Shown here one piece after another: positions 54,197 through 63,817 of a stretch of 64,000 bases of DNA. The stretch lies in the NCBI GenBank assembly GCA_910574255.1, contig CAJTAK010000001.1, forward strand, positions 1 through 64,000, read 5' to 3'. Position 1 is the stretch's first letter; every line of letters starts with the position of its first letter. The translations under genes were made by a program, and so were the position numbers. Below the pieces are notes generated by a model. The model was not told where the DNA came from. It searched no databases and saw only the letters and a list, made by a program, of their open reading frames with translations. Source of the DNA: Clostridia bacterium (GTDB lineage: Bacteria > Bacillota > Clostridia > Lachnospirales > Lachnospiraceae).

Positions 54197-55969
54197 ATGT
54201 TTCAGTCAAGAACACATACTTGCAATGACCTGCGTATAGAGCATGCAGGGGAAACCGTAACGCTGACCGGATGGTATGAAAATCTGCGCAAGGTCAGCAA
54301 AAATCTGGGTTTTCTGATTCTGCGTGATTTTTATGGAACAACCCAATTTGTCATTGAAACCGAAGAAATGATGGAAAAGCTTTCCGGCGTCAACAATGAA
54401 TCCACATTGTCTGTCACGGGTAAGGTACGGGAGCGTTCCAGCAAGAACCCCAATCTGCCTACAGGGGAGATTGAGGTAGTGCCGGAGTCTATAGAGGTTT
54501 TGGGCAAATGCCGCTACAATGAACTGCCCTTTGAGATTAACCGTTCCAAGGAAGCAGACGAAAATACCCGTCTGCGTTACCGCTATTTGGATTTGAGAAA
54601 TCCGGCAGTAAAGGACCGCATTATTCTGCGCTGCAATGTGGTGGCGGAGCTTAGAAAGAGTATGACAGAGCACGGATTTTTGGAGATCACCACGCCCATT
54701 CTCACCTGTTCCTCTCCGGAAGGTGCAAGAGATTATCTGGTGCCTTCCAGAAATCATCCAGGGAAATTTTATGCACTCCCCCAGGCACCCCAGCAGTTTA
54801 AGCAGCTTTTGATGACCTCTGGATTTGATCGCTACTTTCAGATTGCTCCCTGCTTCCGGGATGAGGATGCCAGAGCCGACCGCTCTCCCGGGGAATTTTA
54901 TCAGCTTGATATGGAGATGGCATTTGCCACCCAGGAGGATGTATTTGCAGTGCTTGAGGATGTGCTTCCCCCTGTTTTTGCAAAGTATGGGACTTATGGT
55001 ACGGCTTCAAAAGCCCCCTTTAAGCGTATTTCCTTCCACGAAGCTATGGAACGGTATGGATCGGACAAGCCGGATCTGCGGATTGATCTGACTCTGACAG
55101 ACGCTGCCGGCTGTATGGAGGACTGCGGCTTTGGTCCCTTTGAGGGGCAGAATGTACAGGCTGTGGTATTCAGTAAATTCGGAGCTACAAGAAAAGTAAT
55201 TGATAAAATGTGTGCAGACGTGGAGGTACAGACAGGAAATAAGGCATACTGGTTCCGTTTGGATGAAAAGGGCGAATTAGTAGGAGGCATCTCCAAGTTT
55301 CTGGCAGAGCGAAAGGATGCGGTAATAGAAGCCCTTTCTTTACAGCCAGGCGATTTTGTAGGATTGGCAGCAGGAAAGAAGGAGACAGCCCAGAAGACAG
55401 CCGGCGTGTTCAGGAAGGTTCTTGGAAATACTGTGGAAGGTCATATGAATAAGGAGTGCTATGAGTTCTGCTGGATCGTAGACTTCCCTATGTATGAGAT
55501 TGGGGAAGAGTCCGGAAAGCTGGAATTCTGCCATAATCCGTTTTCCATGCCTCAGGGAGGCATGAAGGATCTGCTGGAAAAGGATCCGCTGGATATTTAT
55601 GCTTATCAGTATGATTTGGTCTGCAATGGCGTGGAGCTGTCCTCAGGAGCCGTTCGGAACCATGACCCGGAGATTATGGTAAAAGCTTTTGAGCTGGTGG
55701 GACTGGGAGAAGAAGATGTGAAGGCGAAGTTCCCGGCCATGTATAATGCTTTCTGTTACGGAGCACCGCCCCACGCAGGGATTGCTCCCGGAGTTGACCG
55801 CATGGTGATGCTGATTGCAGGCGAAGAGAGTATCCGGGAGATTATTCCATTCCCCATGAACAAGACGGCTCAGGATGTAATGATGGGAGCGCCGGCCGAG
55901 GTAGATCCCCAGCAGCTTAAGGATGTGCACATTGGGCTTGAACTGCCGGAGGAGAAGAAAGAGTCCTAA
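54197..55969 (+). CDS. aspS: Aspartyl-tRNA synthetase
   Basis: Class II synthetase of the bacterial long type, 590 residues. N-terminal OB anticodon domain (GWYENLRKVSKNLGFLILRD), motif 2 FRDEDARADRSPGEFYQLD (read in parts), the bacterial GAD insertion, and motif 3 GIAPGVDRMVMLI. Start at 54197 by AAGGAGG; the open frame runs back to 54098 through the leader. Whether it charges only tRNA-Asp or also tRNA-Asn cannot be decided by eye. Confidence 0.95.
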   Translation: MFQSRTHTCNDLRIEHAGETVTLTGWYENLRKVSKNLGFLILRDFYGTTQFVIETEEMMEKLSGVNNESTLSVTGKVRERSSKNPNLPTGEIEVVPESIEVLGKCRYNELPFEINRSKEADENTRLRYRYLDLRNPAVKDRIILRCNVVAELRKSMTEHGFLEITTPILTCSSPEGARDYLVPSRNHPGKFYALPQAPQQFKQLLMTSGFDRYFQIAPCFRDEDARADRSPGEFYQLDMEMAFATQEDVFAVLEDVLPPVFAKYGTYGTASKAPFKRISFHEAMERYGSDKPDLRIDLTLTDAAGCMEDCGFGPFEGQNVQAVVFSKFGATRKVIDKMCADVEVQTGNKAYWFRLDEKGELVGGISKFLAERKDAVIEALSLQPGDFVGLAAGKKETAQKTAGVFRKVLGNTVEGHMNKECYEFCWIVDFPMYEIGEESGKLEFCHNPFSMPQGGMKDLLEKDPLDIYAYQYDLVCNGVELSSGAVRNHDPEIMVKAFELVGLGEEDVKAKFPAMYNAFCYGAPPHAGIAPGVDRMVMLIAGEESIREIIPFPMNKTAQDVMMGAPAEVDPQQLKDVHIGLELPEEKKES

Positions 55970-55984
55970 GGATATATATATTGA

Positions 55985-56290
55985 TTATGTAAAAACAACA
56001 AAGAATGCAGCTACCGTAGATAGGTAGTGCAGAAAAAGAATAGCCAGGATTATCTGGATGATTAAAATGCAGGGCATACCGATGACAAAGGCGGTATGCC
56101 TTGTTTTATGCCGGAAAATCTGCATACCAAGGATAGAGCCGACACTGCCGCCCAGGATTGCGGCGAGAAACAGCGTTCTTTCCGGTATGCGCCATTTTCT
56201 GTTGCGGGCTTTGTACTTATCCAGACCCATAAGAATAAAACCAAGAACATTTATAAAAAATAGATAGCAGAGTATAATATCGGATAGCAT
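55985..56290 (-). CDS. DUF1294 membrane protein
   Basis: 101 residues, three hydrophobic segments. MGLDKYKARNRKWRIPE and the GGSVGSILGM block are typical of DUF1294. Convergent with aspS, divergent from glyA. Function unknown. Confidence 0.8.
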   Translation of the reverse strand: MLSDIILCYLFFINVLGFILMGLDKYKARNRKWRIPERTLFLAAILGGSVGSILGMQIFRHKTRHTAFVIGMPCILIIQIILAILFLHYLSTVAAFFVVFT

Positions 56291-56425
56291 GTGATCACCT
56301 GCCTTCTGTTATGCTGGTATAATATTTTGCCAAGTATTTGCAGCTGTATTATACCAAATGGCTTGAGAAGTGTAAAGCTGATTCGATTTCAAGATGCTTT
56401 TCTTGAAGGTACAGTAAAAAAGTAC

Positions 56426-56454
56426 TTGCTTTTTTGTATCGTCTCGCATATAAT
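56426..56454 (+). promoter_or_regulatory. Promoter of glyA
   Basis: TTGCTT (56426-56431), 17-nt spacer, TATAAT (56449-56454), 80 nt before the start. Confidence 0.7.
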
Positions 56455-56534
56455 GAAGCATGTGTTAAAAAGACAAATGTACGTTGCAGAAAGACAAATG
56501 AAAGGCGCAGAAAAGCAAAAGTAGGAGGAGCTCT

Positions 56535-57776
56535 ATGTATTCTTTTGATGAAGTAAAAGCAGTGGACAGTGAAGTGGCTGCAGCCATTCAGGCGGAGATG
56601 GATCGTCAGAACAGCCACATTGAATTGATTGCATCGGAAAATTGGGTATCCAAAGCTGTTATGGCGGCTATGGGAAGTCCTTTAACCAATAAATATGCGG
56701 AAGGTTATTCTGGAAAGCGCTACTACGGCGGCTGTGAGTGCGTGGATATGGTAGAAGATTTGGCCATTGAGCGTGCGAAAAAGATCTTTGGCTGTGAGTA
56801 TGTAAATGTGCAGCCCCATTCCGGTGCTCAGGCGAATATGGCAGTTGAATTTGCCATGCTGGAACCGGGAGATACCATTATGGGGCAGAATCTGGCTCAT
56901 GGCGGACATCTGACACACGGAAGCCCTGCCAACTTTTCCGGAAAGTATTTTAAGGTAGTGCCCTATGGGGTGAATGATGACGGTGTGCTGGATTATGAGG
57001 AGATTCGCCGTCTGGCTCTGGAGTGCAAGCCGAAGCTTATCATTGCAGGAGCAAGCGCTTATGCCAGAACCATTGACTTTAAGCGGTTTCGGGAGATTGC
57101 GGACGAGGCAGGCGCTTATCTGATGGTAGATATTGCTCATATTGCAGGTTTGGTGGCAGCAGGACTTCATCCAAGTCCCATTCCCTATGCGCATGTAACT
57201 ACAACAACTACTCATAAGACCCTTCGGGGACCAAGAGGCGGTATGATTATGTCCGATGCGGAGACAGCAAAGAAGTTCAACTTCAACAAAGCTGTATTTC
57301 CGGGAATCCAGGGCGGTCCTCTGATGCATGTGATTGCGGCTAAGGCAGTTTGCTTTGCCGAAGCGCTGACACCGGAGTATAAGGAGTATCAGCAGCAGAT
57401 TGTAAAGAATGCGCAGGCTCTTTGTAAGGGATTAATGGATCGGGGCATAAAGATTGTATCTGGAGGAACAGATAATCATCTGATGCTTGTAGATCTGACT
57501 CCCTTTGATTTGACAGGCAAGGAAGTGGAACATCTTCTGGATGCTGCCAATATTACTGCCAACAAGAATACCATTCCCAATGATCCCAAGTCTGCATTTG
57601 TTACCAGCGGAGTTCGCATCGGAACACCGGCAGTAACAGCCAGAGGATTGAAGGAAGCAGATATGGAGACTGTGGCGGAAGCGGCAGCCATGATGATCAA
57701 AGAGGGTGAAGCAGCCACAGAAAAGGCAAAGGCTCTGGTAAAGAGCTTGACAGATAAGTACCCGCTGGATATGTAA
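56535..57776 (+). CDS. glyA: Serine hydroxymethyltransferase
   Basis: PLP enzyme, serine + tetrahydrofolate to glycine + methylene-THF. 413 residues. Visible: [30 protein letters not shown], the PLP lysine in [14 protein letters not shown] near residue 225, and [16 protein letters not shown] before the start. Confidence 0.96.
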   Translation: MYSFDEVKAVDSEVAAAIQAEMDRQNSHIELIASENWVSKAVMAAMGSPLTNKYAEGYSGKRYYGGCECVDMVEDLAIERAKKIFGCEYVNVQPHSGAQANMAVEFAMLEPGDTIMGQNLAHGGHLTHGSPANFSGKYFKVVPYGVNDDGVLDYEEIRRLALECKPKLIIAGASAYARTIDFKRFREIADEAGAYLMVDIAHIAGLVAAGLHPSPIPYAHVTTTTTHKTLRGPRGGMIMSDAETAKKFNFNKAVFPGIQGGPLMHVIAAKAVCFAEALTPEYKEYQQQIVKNAQALCKGLMDRGIKIVSGGTDNHLMLVDLTPFDLTGKEVEHLLDAANITANKNTIPNDPKSAFVTSGVRIGTPAVTARGLKEADMETVAEAAAMMIKEGEAATEKAKALVKSLTDKYPLDM

Positions 57777-57876
57777 ATATGTAAGAGTGTACCTTAATGG
57801 CTAAAATCTGCCTATCTGTGAGAGATGTATTAGAAGATAACTTTGGGTTATAGATTTAGAAAAAATATGAGAAATA

Positions 57877-57930
57877 AAAAAGAGGATTCTGTAAAAAAAG
57901 AGAATTGTTTATTTTACAGGCTCCTCTTTT
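57877..57930 (+). terminator. Terminator after glyA
   Basis: AAAAGAGGA...CTGTAAAA pairs with TTTTACAG...TCCTCTTTT (left arm from 57877, right arm to 57930). Between 57777 and 58391 nothing codes; the region holds this hairpin, the extended -10 promoter at 58062 and the palindromic element. Confidence 0.7.
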
Positions 57931-58061
57931 GATTTCGAAGACTTCATAGGAAGACGACTCCGTTTTCCAATTCCTATGATATCAAAAAATTTAAAGTGAG
58001 GGTGATTCCTGTATATGCCATGGTTTTAAGGAATTCTTAAATAGTATTTTCAAAACAGTTG

Positions 58062-58070
58062 TGCTATACT
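58062..58070 (+). promoter_or_regulatory. Extended -10 promoter for the ABC operon
   Basis: TGCTATACT, an extended -10 (TGn + TATACT) with no clear -35. It would give a leader of about 315 nt that contains the palindromic element. Confidence 0.45.
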
Positions 58071-58200
58071 AGGGATGTATTATGTAGATATGGTATATTT
58101 GGTTGATTTCTGCGAATAATGAGCTGATTTTGATATATGTATTTGGCTTATGCGGTGGAAATCAGAAGAAGATAGAAATTAGCTTATAGAGAAATGGCTT

Positions 58201-58366
58201 CTAGTAGTCCGTACCGGAAATCCTTGTGCATATTTCCGGTCTATTTCTCCGATAGCACAGGTCAAAAAGCCTCGCCGTAGCACCACTACGTCTGCGTTTT
58301 TTGACCTGCACTCTCGGAAAAATATCCTCAGAAATATGCACAAGGATTTCCGATACGGACTACTAG
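58201..58366. mobile_element. Palindromic CTAG-bounded element before the ABC operon
   Basis: 166 bp, CTAG at both ends, two differences from the copy at 30676 (one in the left arm, one in the right inner stem). Ends 25 nt before the ABC ATPase start, so the ribosome site (CTGGAGG) lies just outside it. A chance open frame on the minus strand across it is not a gene. Confidence 0.85.
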
Positions 58367-58391
58367 TAACTGGAGGCAAAAGGGGAATATT

Positions 58392-59117
58392 ATGGCACAG
58401 GAAAGAGAGCCTGTGATTCAGGTAAAGAATTTGTATAAAATTTACCGAGTGGGAAAAAACAAGGTCAGAGCCCTGAACGGTGTGGATTTAGAGATTTATA
58501 GAGGAGAGTTTTGCTCCATAGTGGGTACTTCCGGTTCGGGTAAATCTACCATGCTGAATATGCTGGCTGGTCTTGAGAAACCCACTAAGGGCGAGGTGAT
58601 TATATCAGGGGAGCATCTGGAGCGGATGAATGAGAACCAGCTGGTAAGGTTCCGCCGGGAACATGTGGGTTTTATTTTTCAATCCTTTAATCTTCTGGGG
58701 ACAATGAATGCGAAGGAAAATGTGGCTCTGCCGCTGACCTTTCGGGGCGTTCCAAAGAAGGTGCGGCTTGATAAGGCAGACAAGATGCTGGATCTGGTAG
58801 GACTGCGCAAGCATAAGACTCACAAGCCCAATGAGATGTCCGGAGGACAGCAGCAGCGTGTGGGCGTGGCAAGAGCGCTGGTGGTGGATCCGGAGATTAT
58901 TTTTGCGGATGAGCCCACAGGTAATCTGGACTCCAATACTTCGGCAGAGGTTATGGAGCTGATGAAAAAGATTGTACGGGAGCAGAATCAGACGCTGGTG
59001 ATGGTAACGCATGATAATCATCTGGCCGGTTTTGCGGATCGGATTTTTCATATTATAGACGGAAAAATTGTGAAAATTGAGGACAACCGGAAGAACGGGG
59101 AGGTAGAGACATTATGA
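58392..59117 (+). CDS. ABC transporter ATP-binding protein (MacB/LolD type)
   Basis: 241 residues. Walker [10 protein letters not shown] near 44, Q-loop FIFQSFNLL, signature MSGGQQQR, Walker [14 protein letters not shown] and the H-loop VTHD. This group works with FtsX-type permeases as mechanotransmission machines rather than pore transporters. The stop overlaps the next gene by 4 nt. Confidence 0.93.
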   Translation: MAQEREPVIQVKNLYKIYRVGKNKVRALNGVDLEIYRGEFCSIVGTSGSGKSTMLNMLAGLEKPTKGEVIISGEHLERMNENQLVRFRREHVGFIFQSFNLLGTMNAKENVALPLTFRGVPKKVRLDKADKMLDLVGLRKHKTHKPNEMSGGQQQRVGVARALVVDPEIIFADEPTGNLDSNTSAEVMELMKKIVREQNQTLVMVTHDNHLAGFADRIFHIIDGKIVKIEDNRKNGEVETL

Positions 59118-60982
59118 GAAGATTGGGATTGATAAAACGAGGACTGGCGCTTGCGCTGTGCGGTATGTTGACGGTTCCGGCGGTTGGGATGCTGTGGGAG
59201 CCGATAGCGGTGGAGGCGAGTAGTCAATTGCCAGGTGGGGAAGGTGCAGGAGATTTTAAAAGAAGTCCTGAAGATGACGATCCAGAAAAGCTGTTGGCAA
59301 ATACAAAGAAAGGCGCACAGGATGAACTTGATGATTATTTTGAATTTAAAAAGGCATCTATTCCGGCAGATAAGCAAACAGAAGCTGCAAGCGCAGTAGC
59401 TACATCTAAAAAGGCAATTGAAGATTGCAAAAGCTCTGCAGGAATTTCTGATCGTTTGACTGAAGGAAAGGCAAAAGTGGATTCTTATATCCCGGTGGCT
59501 CCAGAGCCCGAACCAGAACCCGAGCCCGAACCAGAGCCTGAGCCCACCACCACAAACAACAACATCATGGTAGGCGGCAACTGGATCACTCCGGTAGCTA
59601 ACGGCGGAGCCCAGGTAAGCGTAGTACTTCCTATAGTCAATATGGGCCGCACCCGTGTTAAAAATGTAGTAGTAACCCCTCAGATCAGCGACGATGCCAG
59701 CAAATGGCCCTTTGAGATCGAGACATCCAATTACACCCAGACCATTGATCGTCTTCCCGGTACAGATGACGGGGGAGACGATATGGAGCGCCGCAGAGAG
59801 CTGACATGGATTTTAAGAACCAGAAAGGATGCACCAGGAGGCTATCGTCCCGTTGTTTTTGATGTAACCTTTGAGAATGACGATCACACCCTGACCACCG
59901 TGAACCTGACCACCTACGTAAATGTAAAGGGAACTACAGGTACGTCCGCAGACGGAACAGCCTCCACTCCCCGTGTAATTGTCACAGGCTTCACCACAGA
60001 TCCGGAGGAAGTACGTGCAGGTGAGACCTTTACCTTGACCCTGCACATGCAGAATACCTCCAAATCAACGGCAGTTCAGAATATGCTTTTCGATATTCAG
60101 GCAGCCAGTGAGAGCACAGACACTACCTATGTAGCGGCAGCATTTCTTCCCACAGCGGGTTCCAGCACCATCTTTGTAGATCGGATTGCAGCAGGGGCCA
60201 CCAAGGACATTTCCATGGAGATGGAGGCCCGGTCCGATTTGGCCCAGAAGCCCTATGTGGTGAATGTAAAGATGAATTACGAGGACGAGAGCGTTCATGC
60301 CTATGAAAATACAGCCAGCGTATCCATCCCGGTTCGCCAGGAGGCTCGTGTGGATATCAGCAGCATTGAGGTAATGCCCGATTCCATTGATGTAGGTAAC
60401 GAAGCCAACGTTATGTTCAGCGTCTACAATATCGGAAAGACAAAGCTTTACAATACAAGCATAAAGTTTATATCAGATTCTGTCAGCGGCGGTGATACAT
60501 ATCTGGGCAATATTGAACCAGGCGCAACAGCCAACGTGGACGCATATCTGTCAGGCGCCGCAGCTACCATGGATGACGGCATTGTAAAGATAGAGATTAC
60601 CTTTGAGGACGAGGCAGGAGAAGCAACCACCATTGAAAAAGAAATGACTCTGTTTGTTAATGAGATGTATTTCTCGGATGACATGATGATGGATGATATG
60701 TACGGTGAGGATATGATGGATCAGCAGGGCGGCTTTAAAATCTGGTGGGTGATCGTGCCGGCAGTGCTGATTGTTATCGGCATTATTATATTTGTTGTAA
60801 TCCGCAGAAAGAAGAAGAAAAAAGCTCAGGAGCTTCAGGAGTTGGAGGATGATCTGGAGGAACTGAGTGAAGACGGTCCGGAAGGACGCTCCGGGTACGA
60901 AGAAAGTGATGGGGAAACAGAAAAGCTAAGTCCGTGGAAGAAGTGGAAGAAGCGGAGGTCAGAGAAGAGGAACGGTCTATGA
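59114..60982 (+). CDS. Secreted, membrane-anchored S-layer-like (COG1361) protein
   Basis: 622 residues. Signal peptide (KRGLALALCGMLTVPAVG, cut near residue 35), a helical lysine-rich segment, a run of about eight PE repeats near 130-145, then several beta-sandwich domains of the COG1361 kind (VTGFTTDPEEVRAGETFTLT, and VMPDSIDVGNEANVMFSV), one C-terminal membrane helix (WWVIVPAVLIVIGIIIFVV) and a charged cytoplasmic tail. Encoded between ABC ATPase and permease, with overlaps on both sides, so it is probably the outer partner of that ABC system. Confidence 0.8.
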   Translation: MRRLGLIKRGLALALCGMLTVPAVGMLWEPIAVEASSQLPGGEGAGDFKRSPEDDDPEKLLANTKKGAQDELDDYFEFKKASIPADKQTEAASAVATSKKAIEDCKSSAGISDRLTEGKAKVDSYIPVAPEPEPEPEPEPEPEPTTTNNNIMVGGNWITPVANGGAQVSVVLPIVNMGRTRVKNVVVTPQISDDASKWPFEIETSNYTQTIDRLPGTDDGGDDMERRRELTWILRTRKDAPGGYRPVVFDVTFENDDHTLTTVNLTTYVNVKGTTGTSADGTASTPRVIVTGFTTDPEEVRAGETFTLTLHMQNTSKSTAVQNMLFDIQAASESTDTTYVAAAFLPTAGSSTIFVDRIAAGATKDISMEMEARSDLAQKPYVVNVKMNYEDESVHAYENTASVSIPVRQEARVDISSIEVMPDSIDVGNEANVMFSVYNIGKTKLYNTSIKFISDSVSGGDTYLGNIEPGATANVDAYLSGAAATMDDGIVKIEITFEDEAGEATTIEKEMTLFVNEMYFSDDMMMDDMYGEDMMDQQGGFKIWWVIVPAVLIVIGIIIFVVIRRKKKKKAQELQELEDDLEELSEDGPEGRSGYEESDGETEKLSPWKKWKKRRSEKRNGL

Positions 60983-62397
60983 GTGTAGCAGATTTGCTCA
61001 AAATGAGCCTTAGCAGCCTTTGGCGCCGAAAGCTTCGGACGATTCTGACCGTTCTTGGTGTAGTTATTGGAACGGCATCCATAGTGGTTATGATTTCTCT
61101 GGGTCTGGGCCTTAATAAAACCAGCATGGAACAAATCGAACAGTATGGCGGTCTTACTACGATTACGGTTTATTCCAACGAGGGCGGCGGCTACAGCTAT
61201 TATGGCGGCGAAGTGGCAGTTTCTGCGGATGGCGGCAGTGACAGCGACAGCCAGGAACCGGTTCGAATTGATGATGCTGCCATTGAACAGTTTTCCCATA
61301 TGGAGCATGTGGAGATAGCATCTCCCGTGCTCAGCACATGGGTTTTGCTGCGTCAGGGCGTGTGGGAGAACAGCGCTTCCGTTCGCGGCATGAGCAGAGA
61401 AGCTCTGGAAAAAATGGATCTGGATGTGAAAGAGGGAAGCCTTCCGGAAGAGGGCGGAGAGCTGCAGTTTTTCTATGGAAATACGGTGATTACGGACTTT
61501 TATAACACAAAGACAGGTATGAACCCTTACTACGAGAATTATGATTATGAGCATCCGGAGAATAACGTGCTGGCAGATGTGGATCTAATGAATACACCCA
61601 TGTTTGTGATTTTTGATACGGATGCCTACTATGAATCTCAATACGGCGGAACGGATGAGAACGGTAATCCCATACCGGCTCCCAAGAAATATATGGTGCC
61701 TGCCTGCGGCCTGATGGACGGAGGTCCGGAGGAATGGGGAGAAAATGCCAACAGCATTCTCTGTGATGTGGAGGCGCTTAAGGCCCAATTAAAAAAGGTA
61801 TTCAAGGGAAAGGTAATACCGGGGCAGCCTGCCAACAAGTCGGGAAAGCCCTATAAAGAAATTTATTATAATCAGGCGTATATCCGTGTGGATGATATGA
61901 ATTATGTAACAGATGTACAGGACCAGATTCGGGCACTTGGTTTTCAGGCGGAAAGCAATGTGGAGTGGATGAATCAGGTGCAGGAGCAGTCCAGATCCAT
62001 TCAGATGGCCCTTGGCGGCATTGGAGCAGTATCCTTCTTTGTGGCAGCCATCGGTATTGCCAACACCATGATGATGTCCATCTATGAACGAACCAAGGAG
62101 ATTGGCGTTATGAAGGTGCTGGGCTGCGATATGGGTGCTATTCGGAATATGTTTTTGGCAGAAGCGGGGTTTATCGGCCTGATTGGAGGAATTGTGGGAT
62201 TGATGCTGAGTTATGGAATATCGGCCATTATTAATTTTGTCACAAAAGCCAGTTATGCTTCCGGAATTTCCTATATCCCCATTTATCTTGTGCTTCTGGC
62301 TATGATATTTGCAGTATTTATGGGAATGCTGGCAGGTTTGTTTCCGGCTCTTAGAGCCATGCGTCTGAGTGCCCTGGCAGCGATACGAAATGAGTAG
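60979..62397 (+). CDS. ABC transporter permease (MacB/FtsX type)
   Basis: 472 residues. Helix 1 (LRTILTVLGVVIGTASIVVMISLG), a large extracytoplasmic MacB_PCD domain (about 50-340), then three helices in the FtsX domain with RTKEIGVMKVLGCD. Start by the ATGA overlap with the preceding stop. Has an unusual long Tyr/Gly/Asp-rich outer part. Confidence 0.9.
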   Translation: MSVADLLKMSLSSLWRRKLRTILTVLGVVIGTASIVVMISLGLGLNKTSMEQIEQYGGLTTITVYSNEGGGYSYYGGEVAVSADGGSDSDSQEPVRIDDAAIEQFSHMEHVEIASPVLSTWVLLRQGVWENSASVRGMSREALEKMDLDVKEGSLPEEGGELQFFYGNTVITDFYNTKTGMNPYYENYDYEHPENNVLADVDLMNTPMFVIFDTDAYYESQYGGTDENGNPIPAPKKYMVPACGLMDGGPEEWGENANSILCDVEALKAQLKKVFKGKVIPGQPANKSGKPYKEIYYNQAYIRVDDMNYVTDVQDQIRALGFQAESNVEWMNQVQEQSRSIQMALGGIGAVSFFVAAIGIANTMMMSIYERTKEIGVMKVLGCDMGAIRNMFLAEAGFIGLIGGIVGLMLSYGISAIINFVTKASYASGISYIPIYLVLLAMIFAVFMGMLAGLFPALRAMRLSALAAIRNE

Positions 62398-63685
62398 AGT
62401 AATGAGACGACGAAGAAGACGGAGAAGGAGAACGGCAGGAAAAGTCCTGCTGATGGTTCTGCCCATGCTGATAATCAGCATCAGTATGGGAGCGGCAGCA
62501 TGGATGGTGATAGACAGAAACGACAGGTCTGGTGAAATTACTGGGCCTGTCATTTTGGCGTATGCAAAAGAGGCGGAAGCGGTCTGCCAGGAGGCTTTTT
62601 CAGAACAGGAGAGAGAAAAAGCAGCAGCTTTGGCCGAAGCTCAGAAAAAAGCAGAGCCAGAGGACACGGAATCAGAGGAAATGGAATCACAGGAACCGGA
62701 AGCACCAAAGGAGCCGGATACCATTCCAAATGCGGAGGATGAGGAGGTAGATCCGGATATGGCGCCCAAGCTTCGGATTGTACTGGATCCGGGTCATGGA
62801 GGCCCGGGATTGAAGGATGAGCAGGAGCTTGGAGCTATTTACCGGGATACCTATGAGAAATATCTGACTTTGGAGATTGCAAAAGCTATGCAAGAAGAAC
62901 TATCTCAGTATGGGAATATAGAGATTTTTATGACCAGGGATACAGATCGAGCGCTGACTTTAAAAGAGAGAGCGGCTTATGCAGAATCCGTAGGAGGAGA
63001 TCTTCTGGTAAGCCTTCATTTAAATGCATCTTTGGAGCATAATTTTTATGGGTCTGAGGTCTTTGTGTCAGCCTTTGATCATTTTTATGCCAGAGGTGCA
63101 GGGGTGGGAGAGAGCATTCTGAACCAGCTTACAGACTATGGCTTTGTCTCAAAGGGAGTAAAGACCAGATTGGGAAGCAAGGGAGCGGACTATTATGGCA
63201 TTATCCGTGAATGCAAAAGTCTGGGAATCCCGGCGCTGATCGTAGAGCATGGCTATATGGATGAGGATTCCGATTGGGCACGAATGAATACAACAGATGC
63301 CCTGAAAGCTCTTGGGCGGCGAGACGGGGCAGGACTTGCAGCGTATTATGGCTTGGAAAAGGGGAAGATACTTTCAGAGCTCCCGACTATAGATGAGACA
63401 ATTCCGTCTTCTGTAGTCCGCCCGGATACCACACCGCCGGAAGAAGTGTGGTACAGAAAGGAACAGCAAGGAGACGGAAGGTGGCTGATCACGCTTCATG
63501 GTGTGGAGCGGGAAAGCAGGGTGATGTATTATGACTACAGTCTGGACGGGGGAGAGACTTACAGCAGCTTAAAGCTGTGGGATAAAGGAGACACAATTCA
63601 GTTTCCTATGTCATTAACCGGAGAAGAACAATTGGCCTTTCGGGTATACAACAATTATGAGCTTAGGACAGAAATCGGCAATTAA
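62390..63685 (+). CDS. Membrane-anchored N-acetylmuramoyl-L-alanine amidase
   Basis: 432 residues. Very Arg-rich start (eleven Arg in the first 15), one membrane helix (about 18-40), an acidic Glu/Pro linker, and an Amidase_3 domain from about 130 with the zinc ligands in VLDPGHGG, EKYLTLE and SLHLNAS, and the catalytic Glu in IVEHGYMDED. A C-terminal domain of about 100 residues is not recognised. Overlaps the permease by 8 nt; ABC systems of this type often control wall hydrolases, so a working pair is likely. An ATG at 62402 is an alternative start. Confidence 0.87.
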   Translation: MSRVMRRRRRRRRRTAGKVLLMVLPMLIISISMGAAAWMVIDRNDRSGEITGPVILAYAKEAEAVCQEAFSEQEREKAAALAEAQKKAEPEDTESEEMESQEPEAPKEPDTIPNAEDEEVDPDMAPKLRIVLDPGHGGPGLKDEQELGAIYRDTYEKYLTLEIAKAMQEELSQYGNIEIFMTRDTDRALTLKERAAYAESVGGDLLVSLHLNASLEHNFYGSEVFVSAFDHFYARGAGVGESILNQLTDYGFVSKGVKTRLGSKGADYYGIIRECKSLGIPALIVEHGYMDEDSDWARMNTTDALKALGRRDGAGLAAYYGLEKGKILSELPTIDETIPSSVVRPDTTPPEEVWYRKEQQGDGRWLITLHGVERESRVMYYDYSLDGGETYSSLKLWDKGDTIQFPMSLTGEEQLAFRVYNNYELRTEIGN

Positions 63686-63701
63686 AGTATCTTTAAGGTG
63701 C

Positions 63702-63729
63702 TTGTGCCATAGAAATATTGTGTTATACT
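63702..63729 (+). promoter_or_regulatory. Promoter of the last, partial gene
   Basis: TTGTGC (63702-63707), 16-nt spacer, TATACT (63724-63729). About 90 nt before the start. Confidence 0.5.
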
Positions 63730-63817
63730 ATAATTATACAATGCTTTTGCGTATTTTATATGGAACCCTTAGCTCTGCATCTGGCAGATGGACTTGTTTT
63801 TACAATGGAGAATCAAA

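Noticed and set aside
58179-58379. Small minus-strand frame over the palindromic element, similar to one at 30669-30854
   Set aside because: Both are translations of the repeat itself and not genes, although they may be listed as hypothetical proteins elsewhere.
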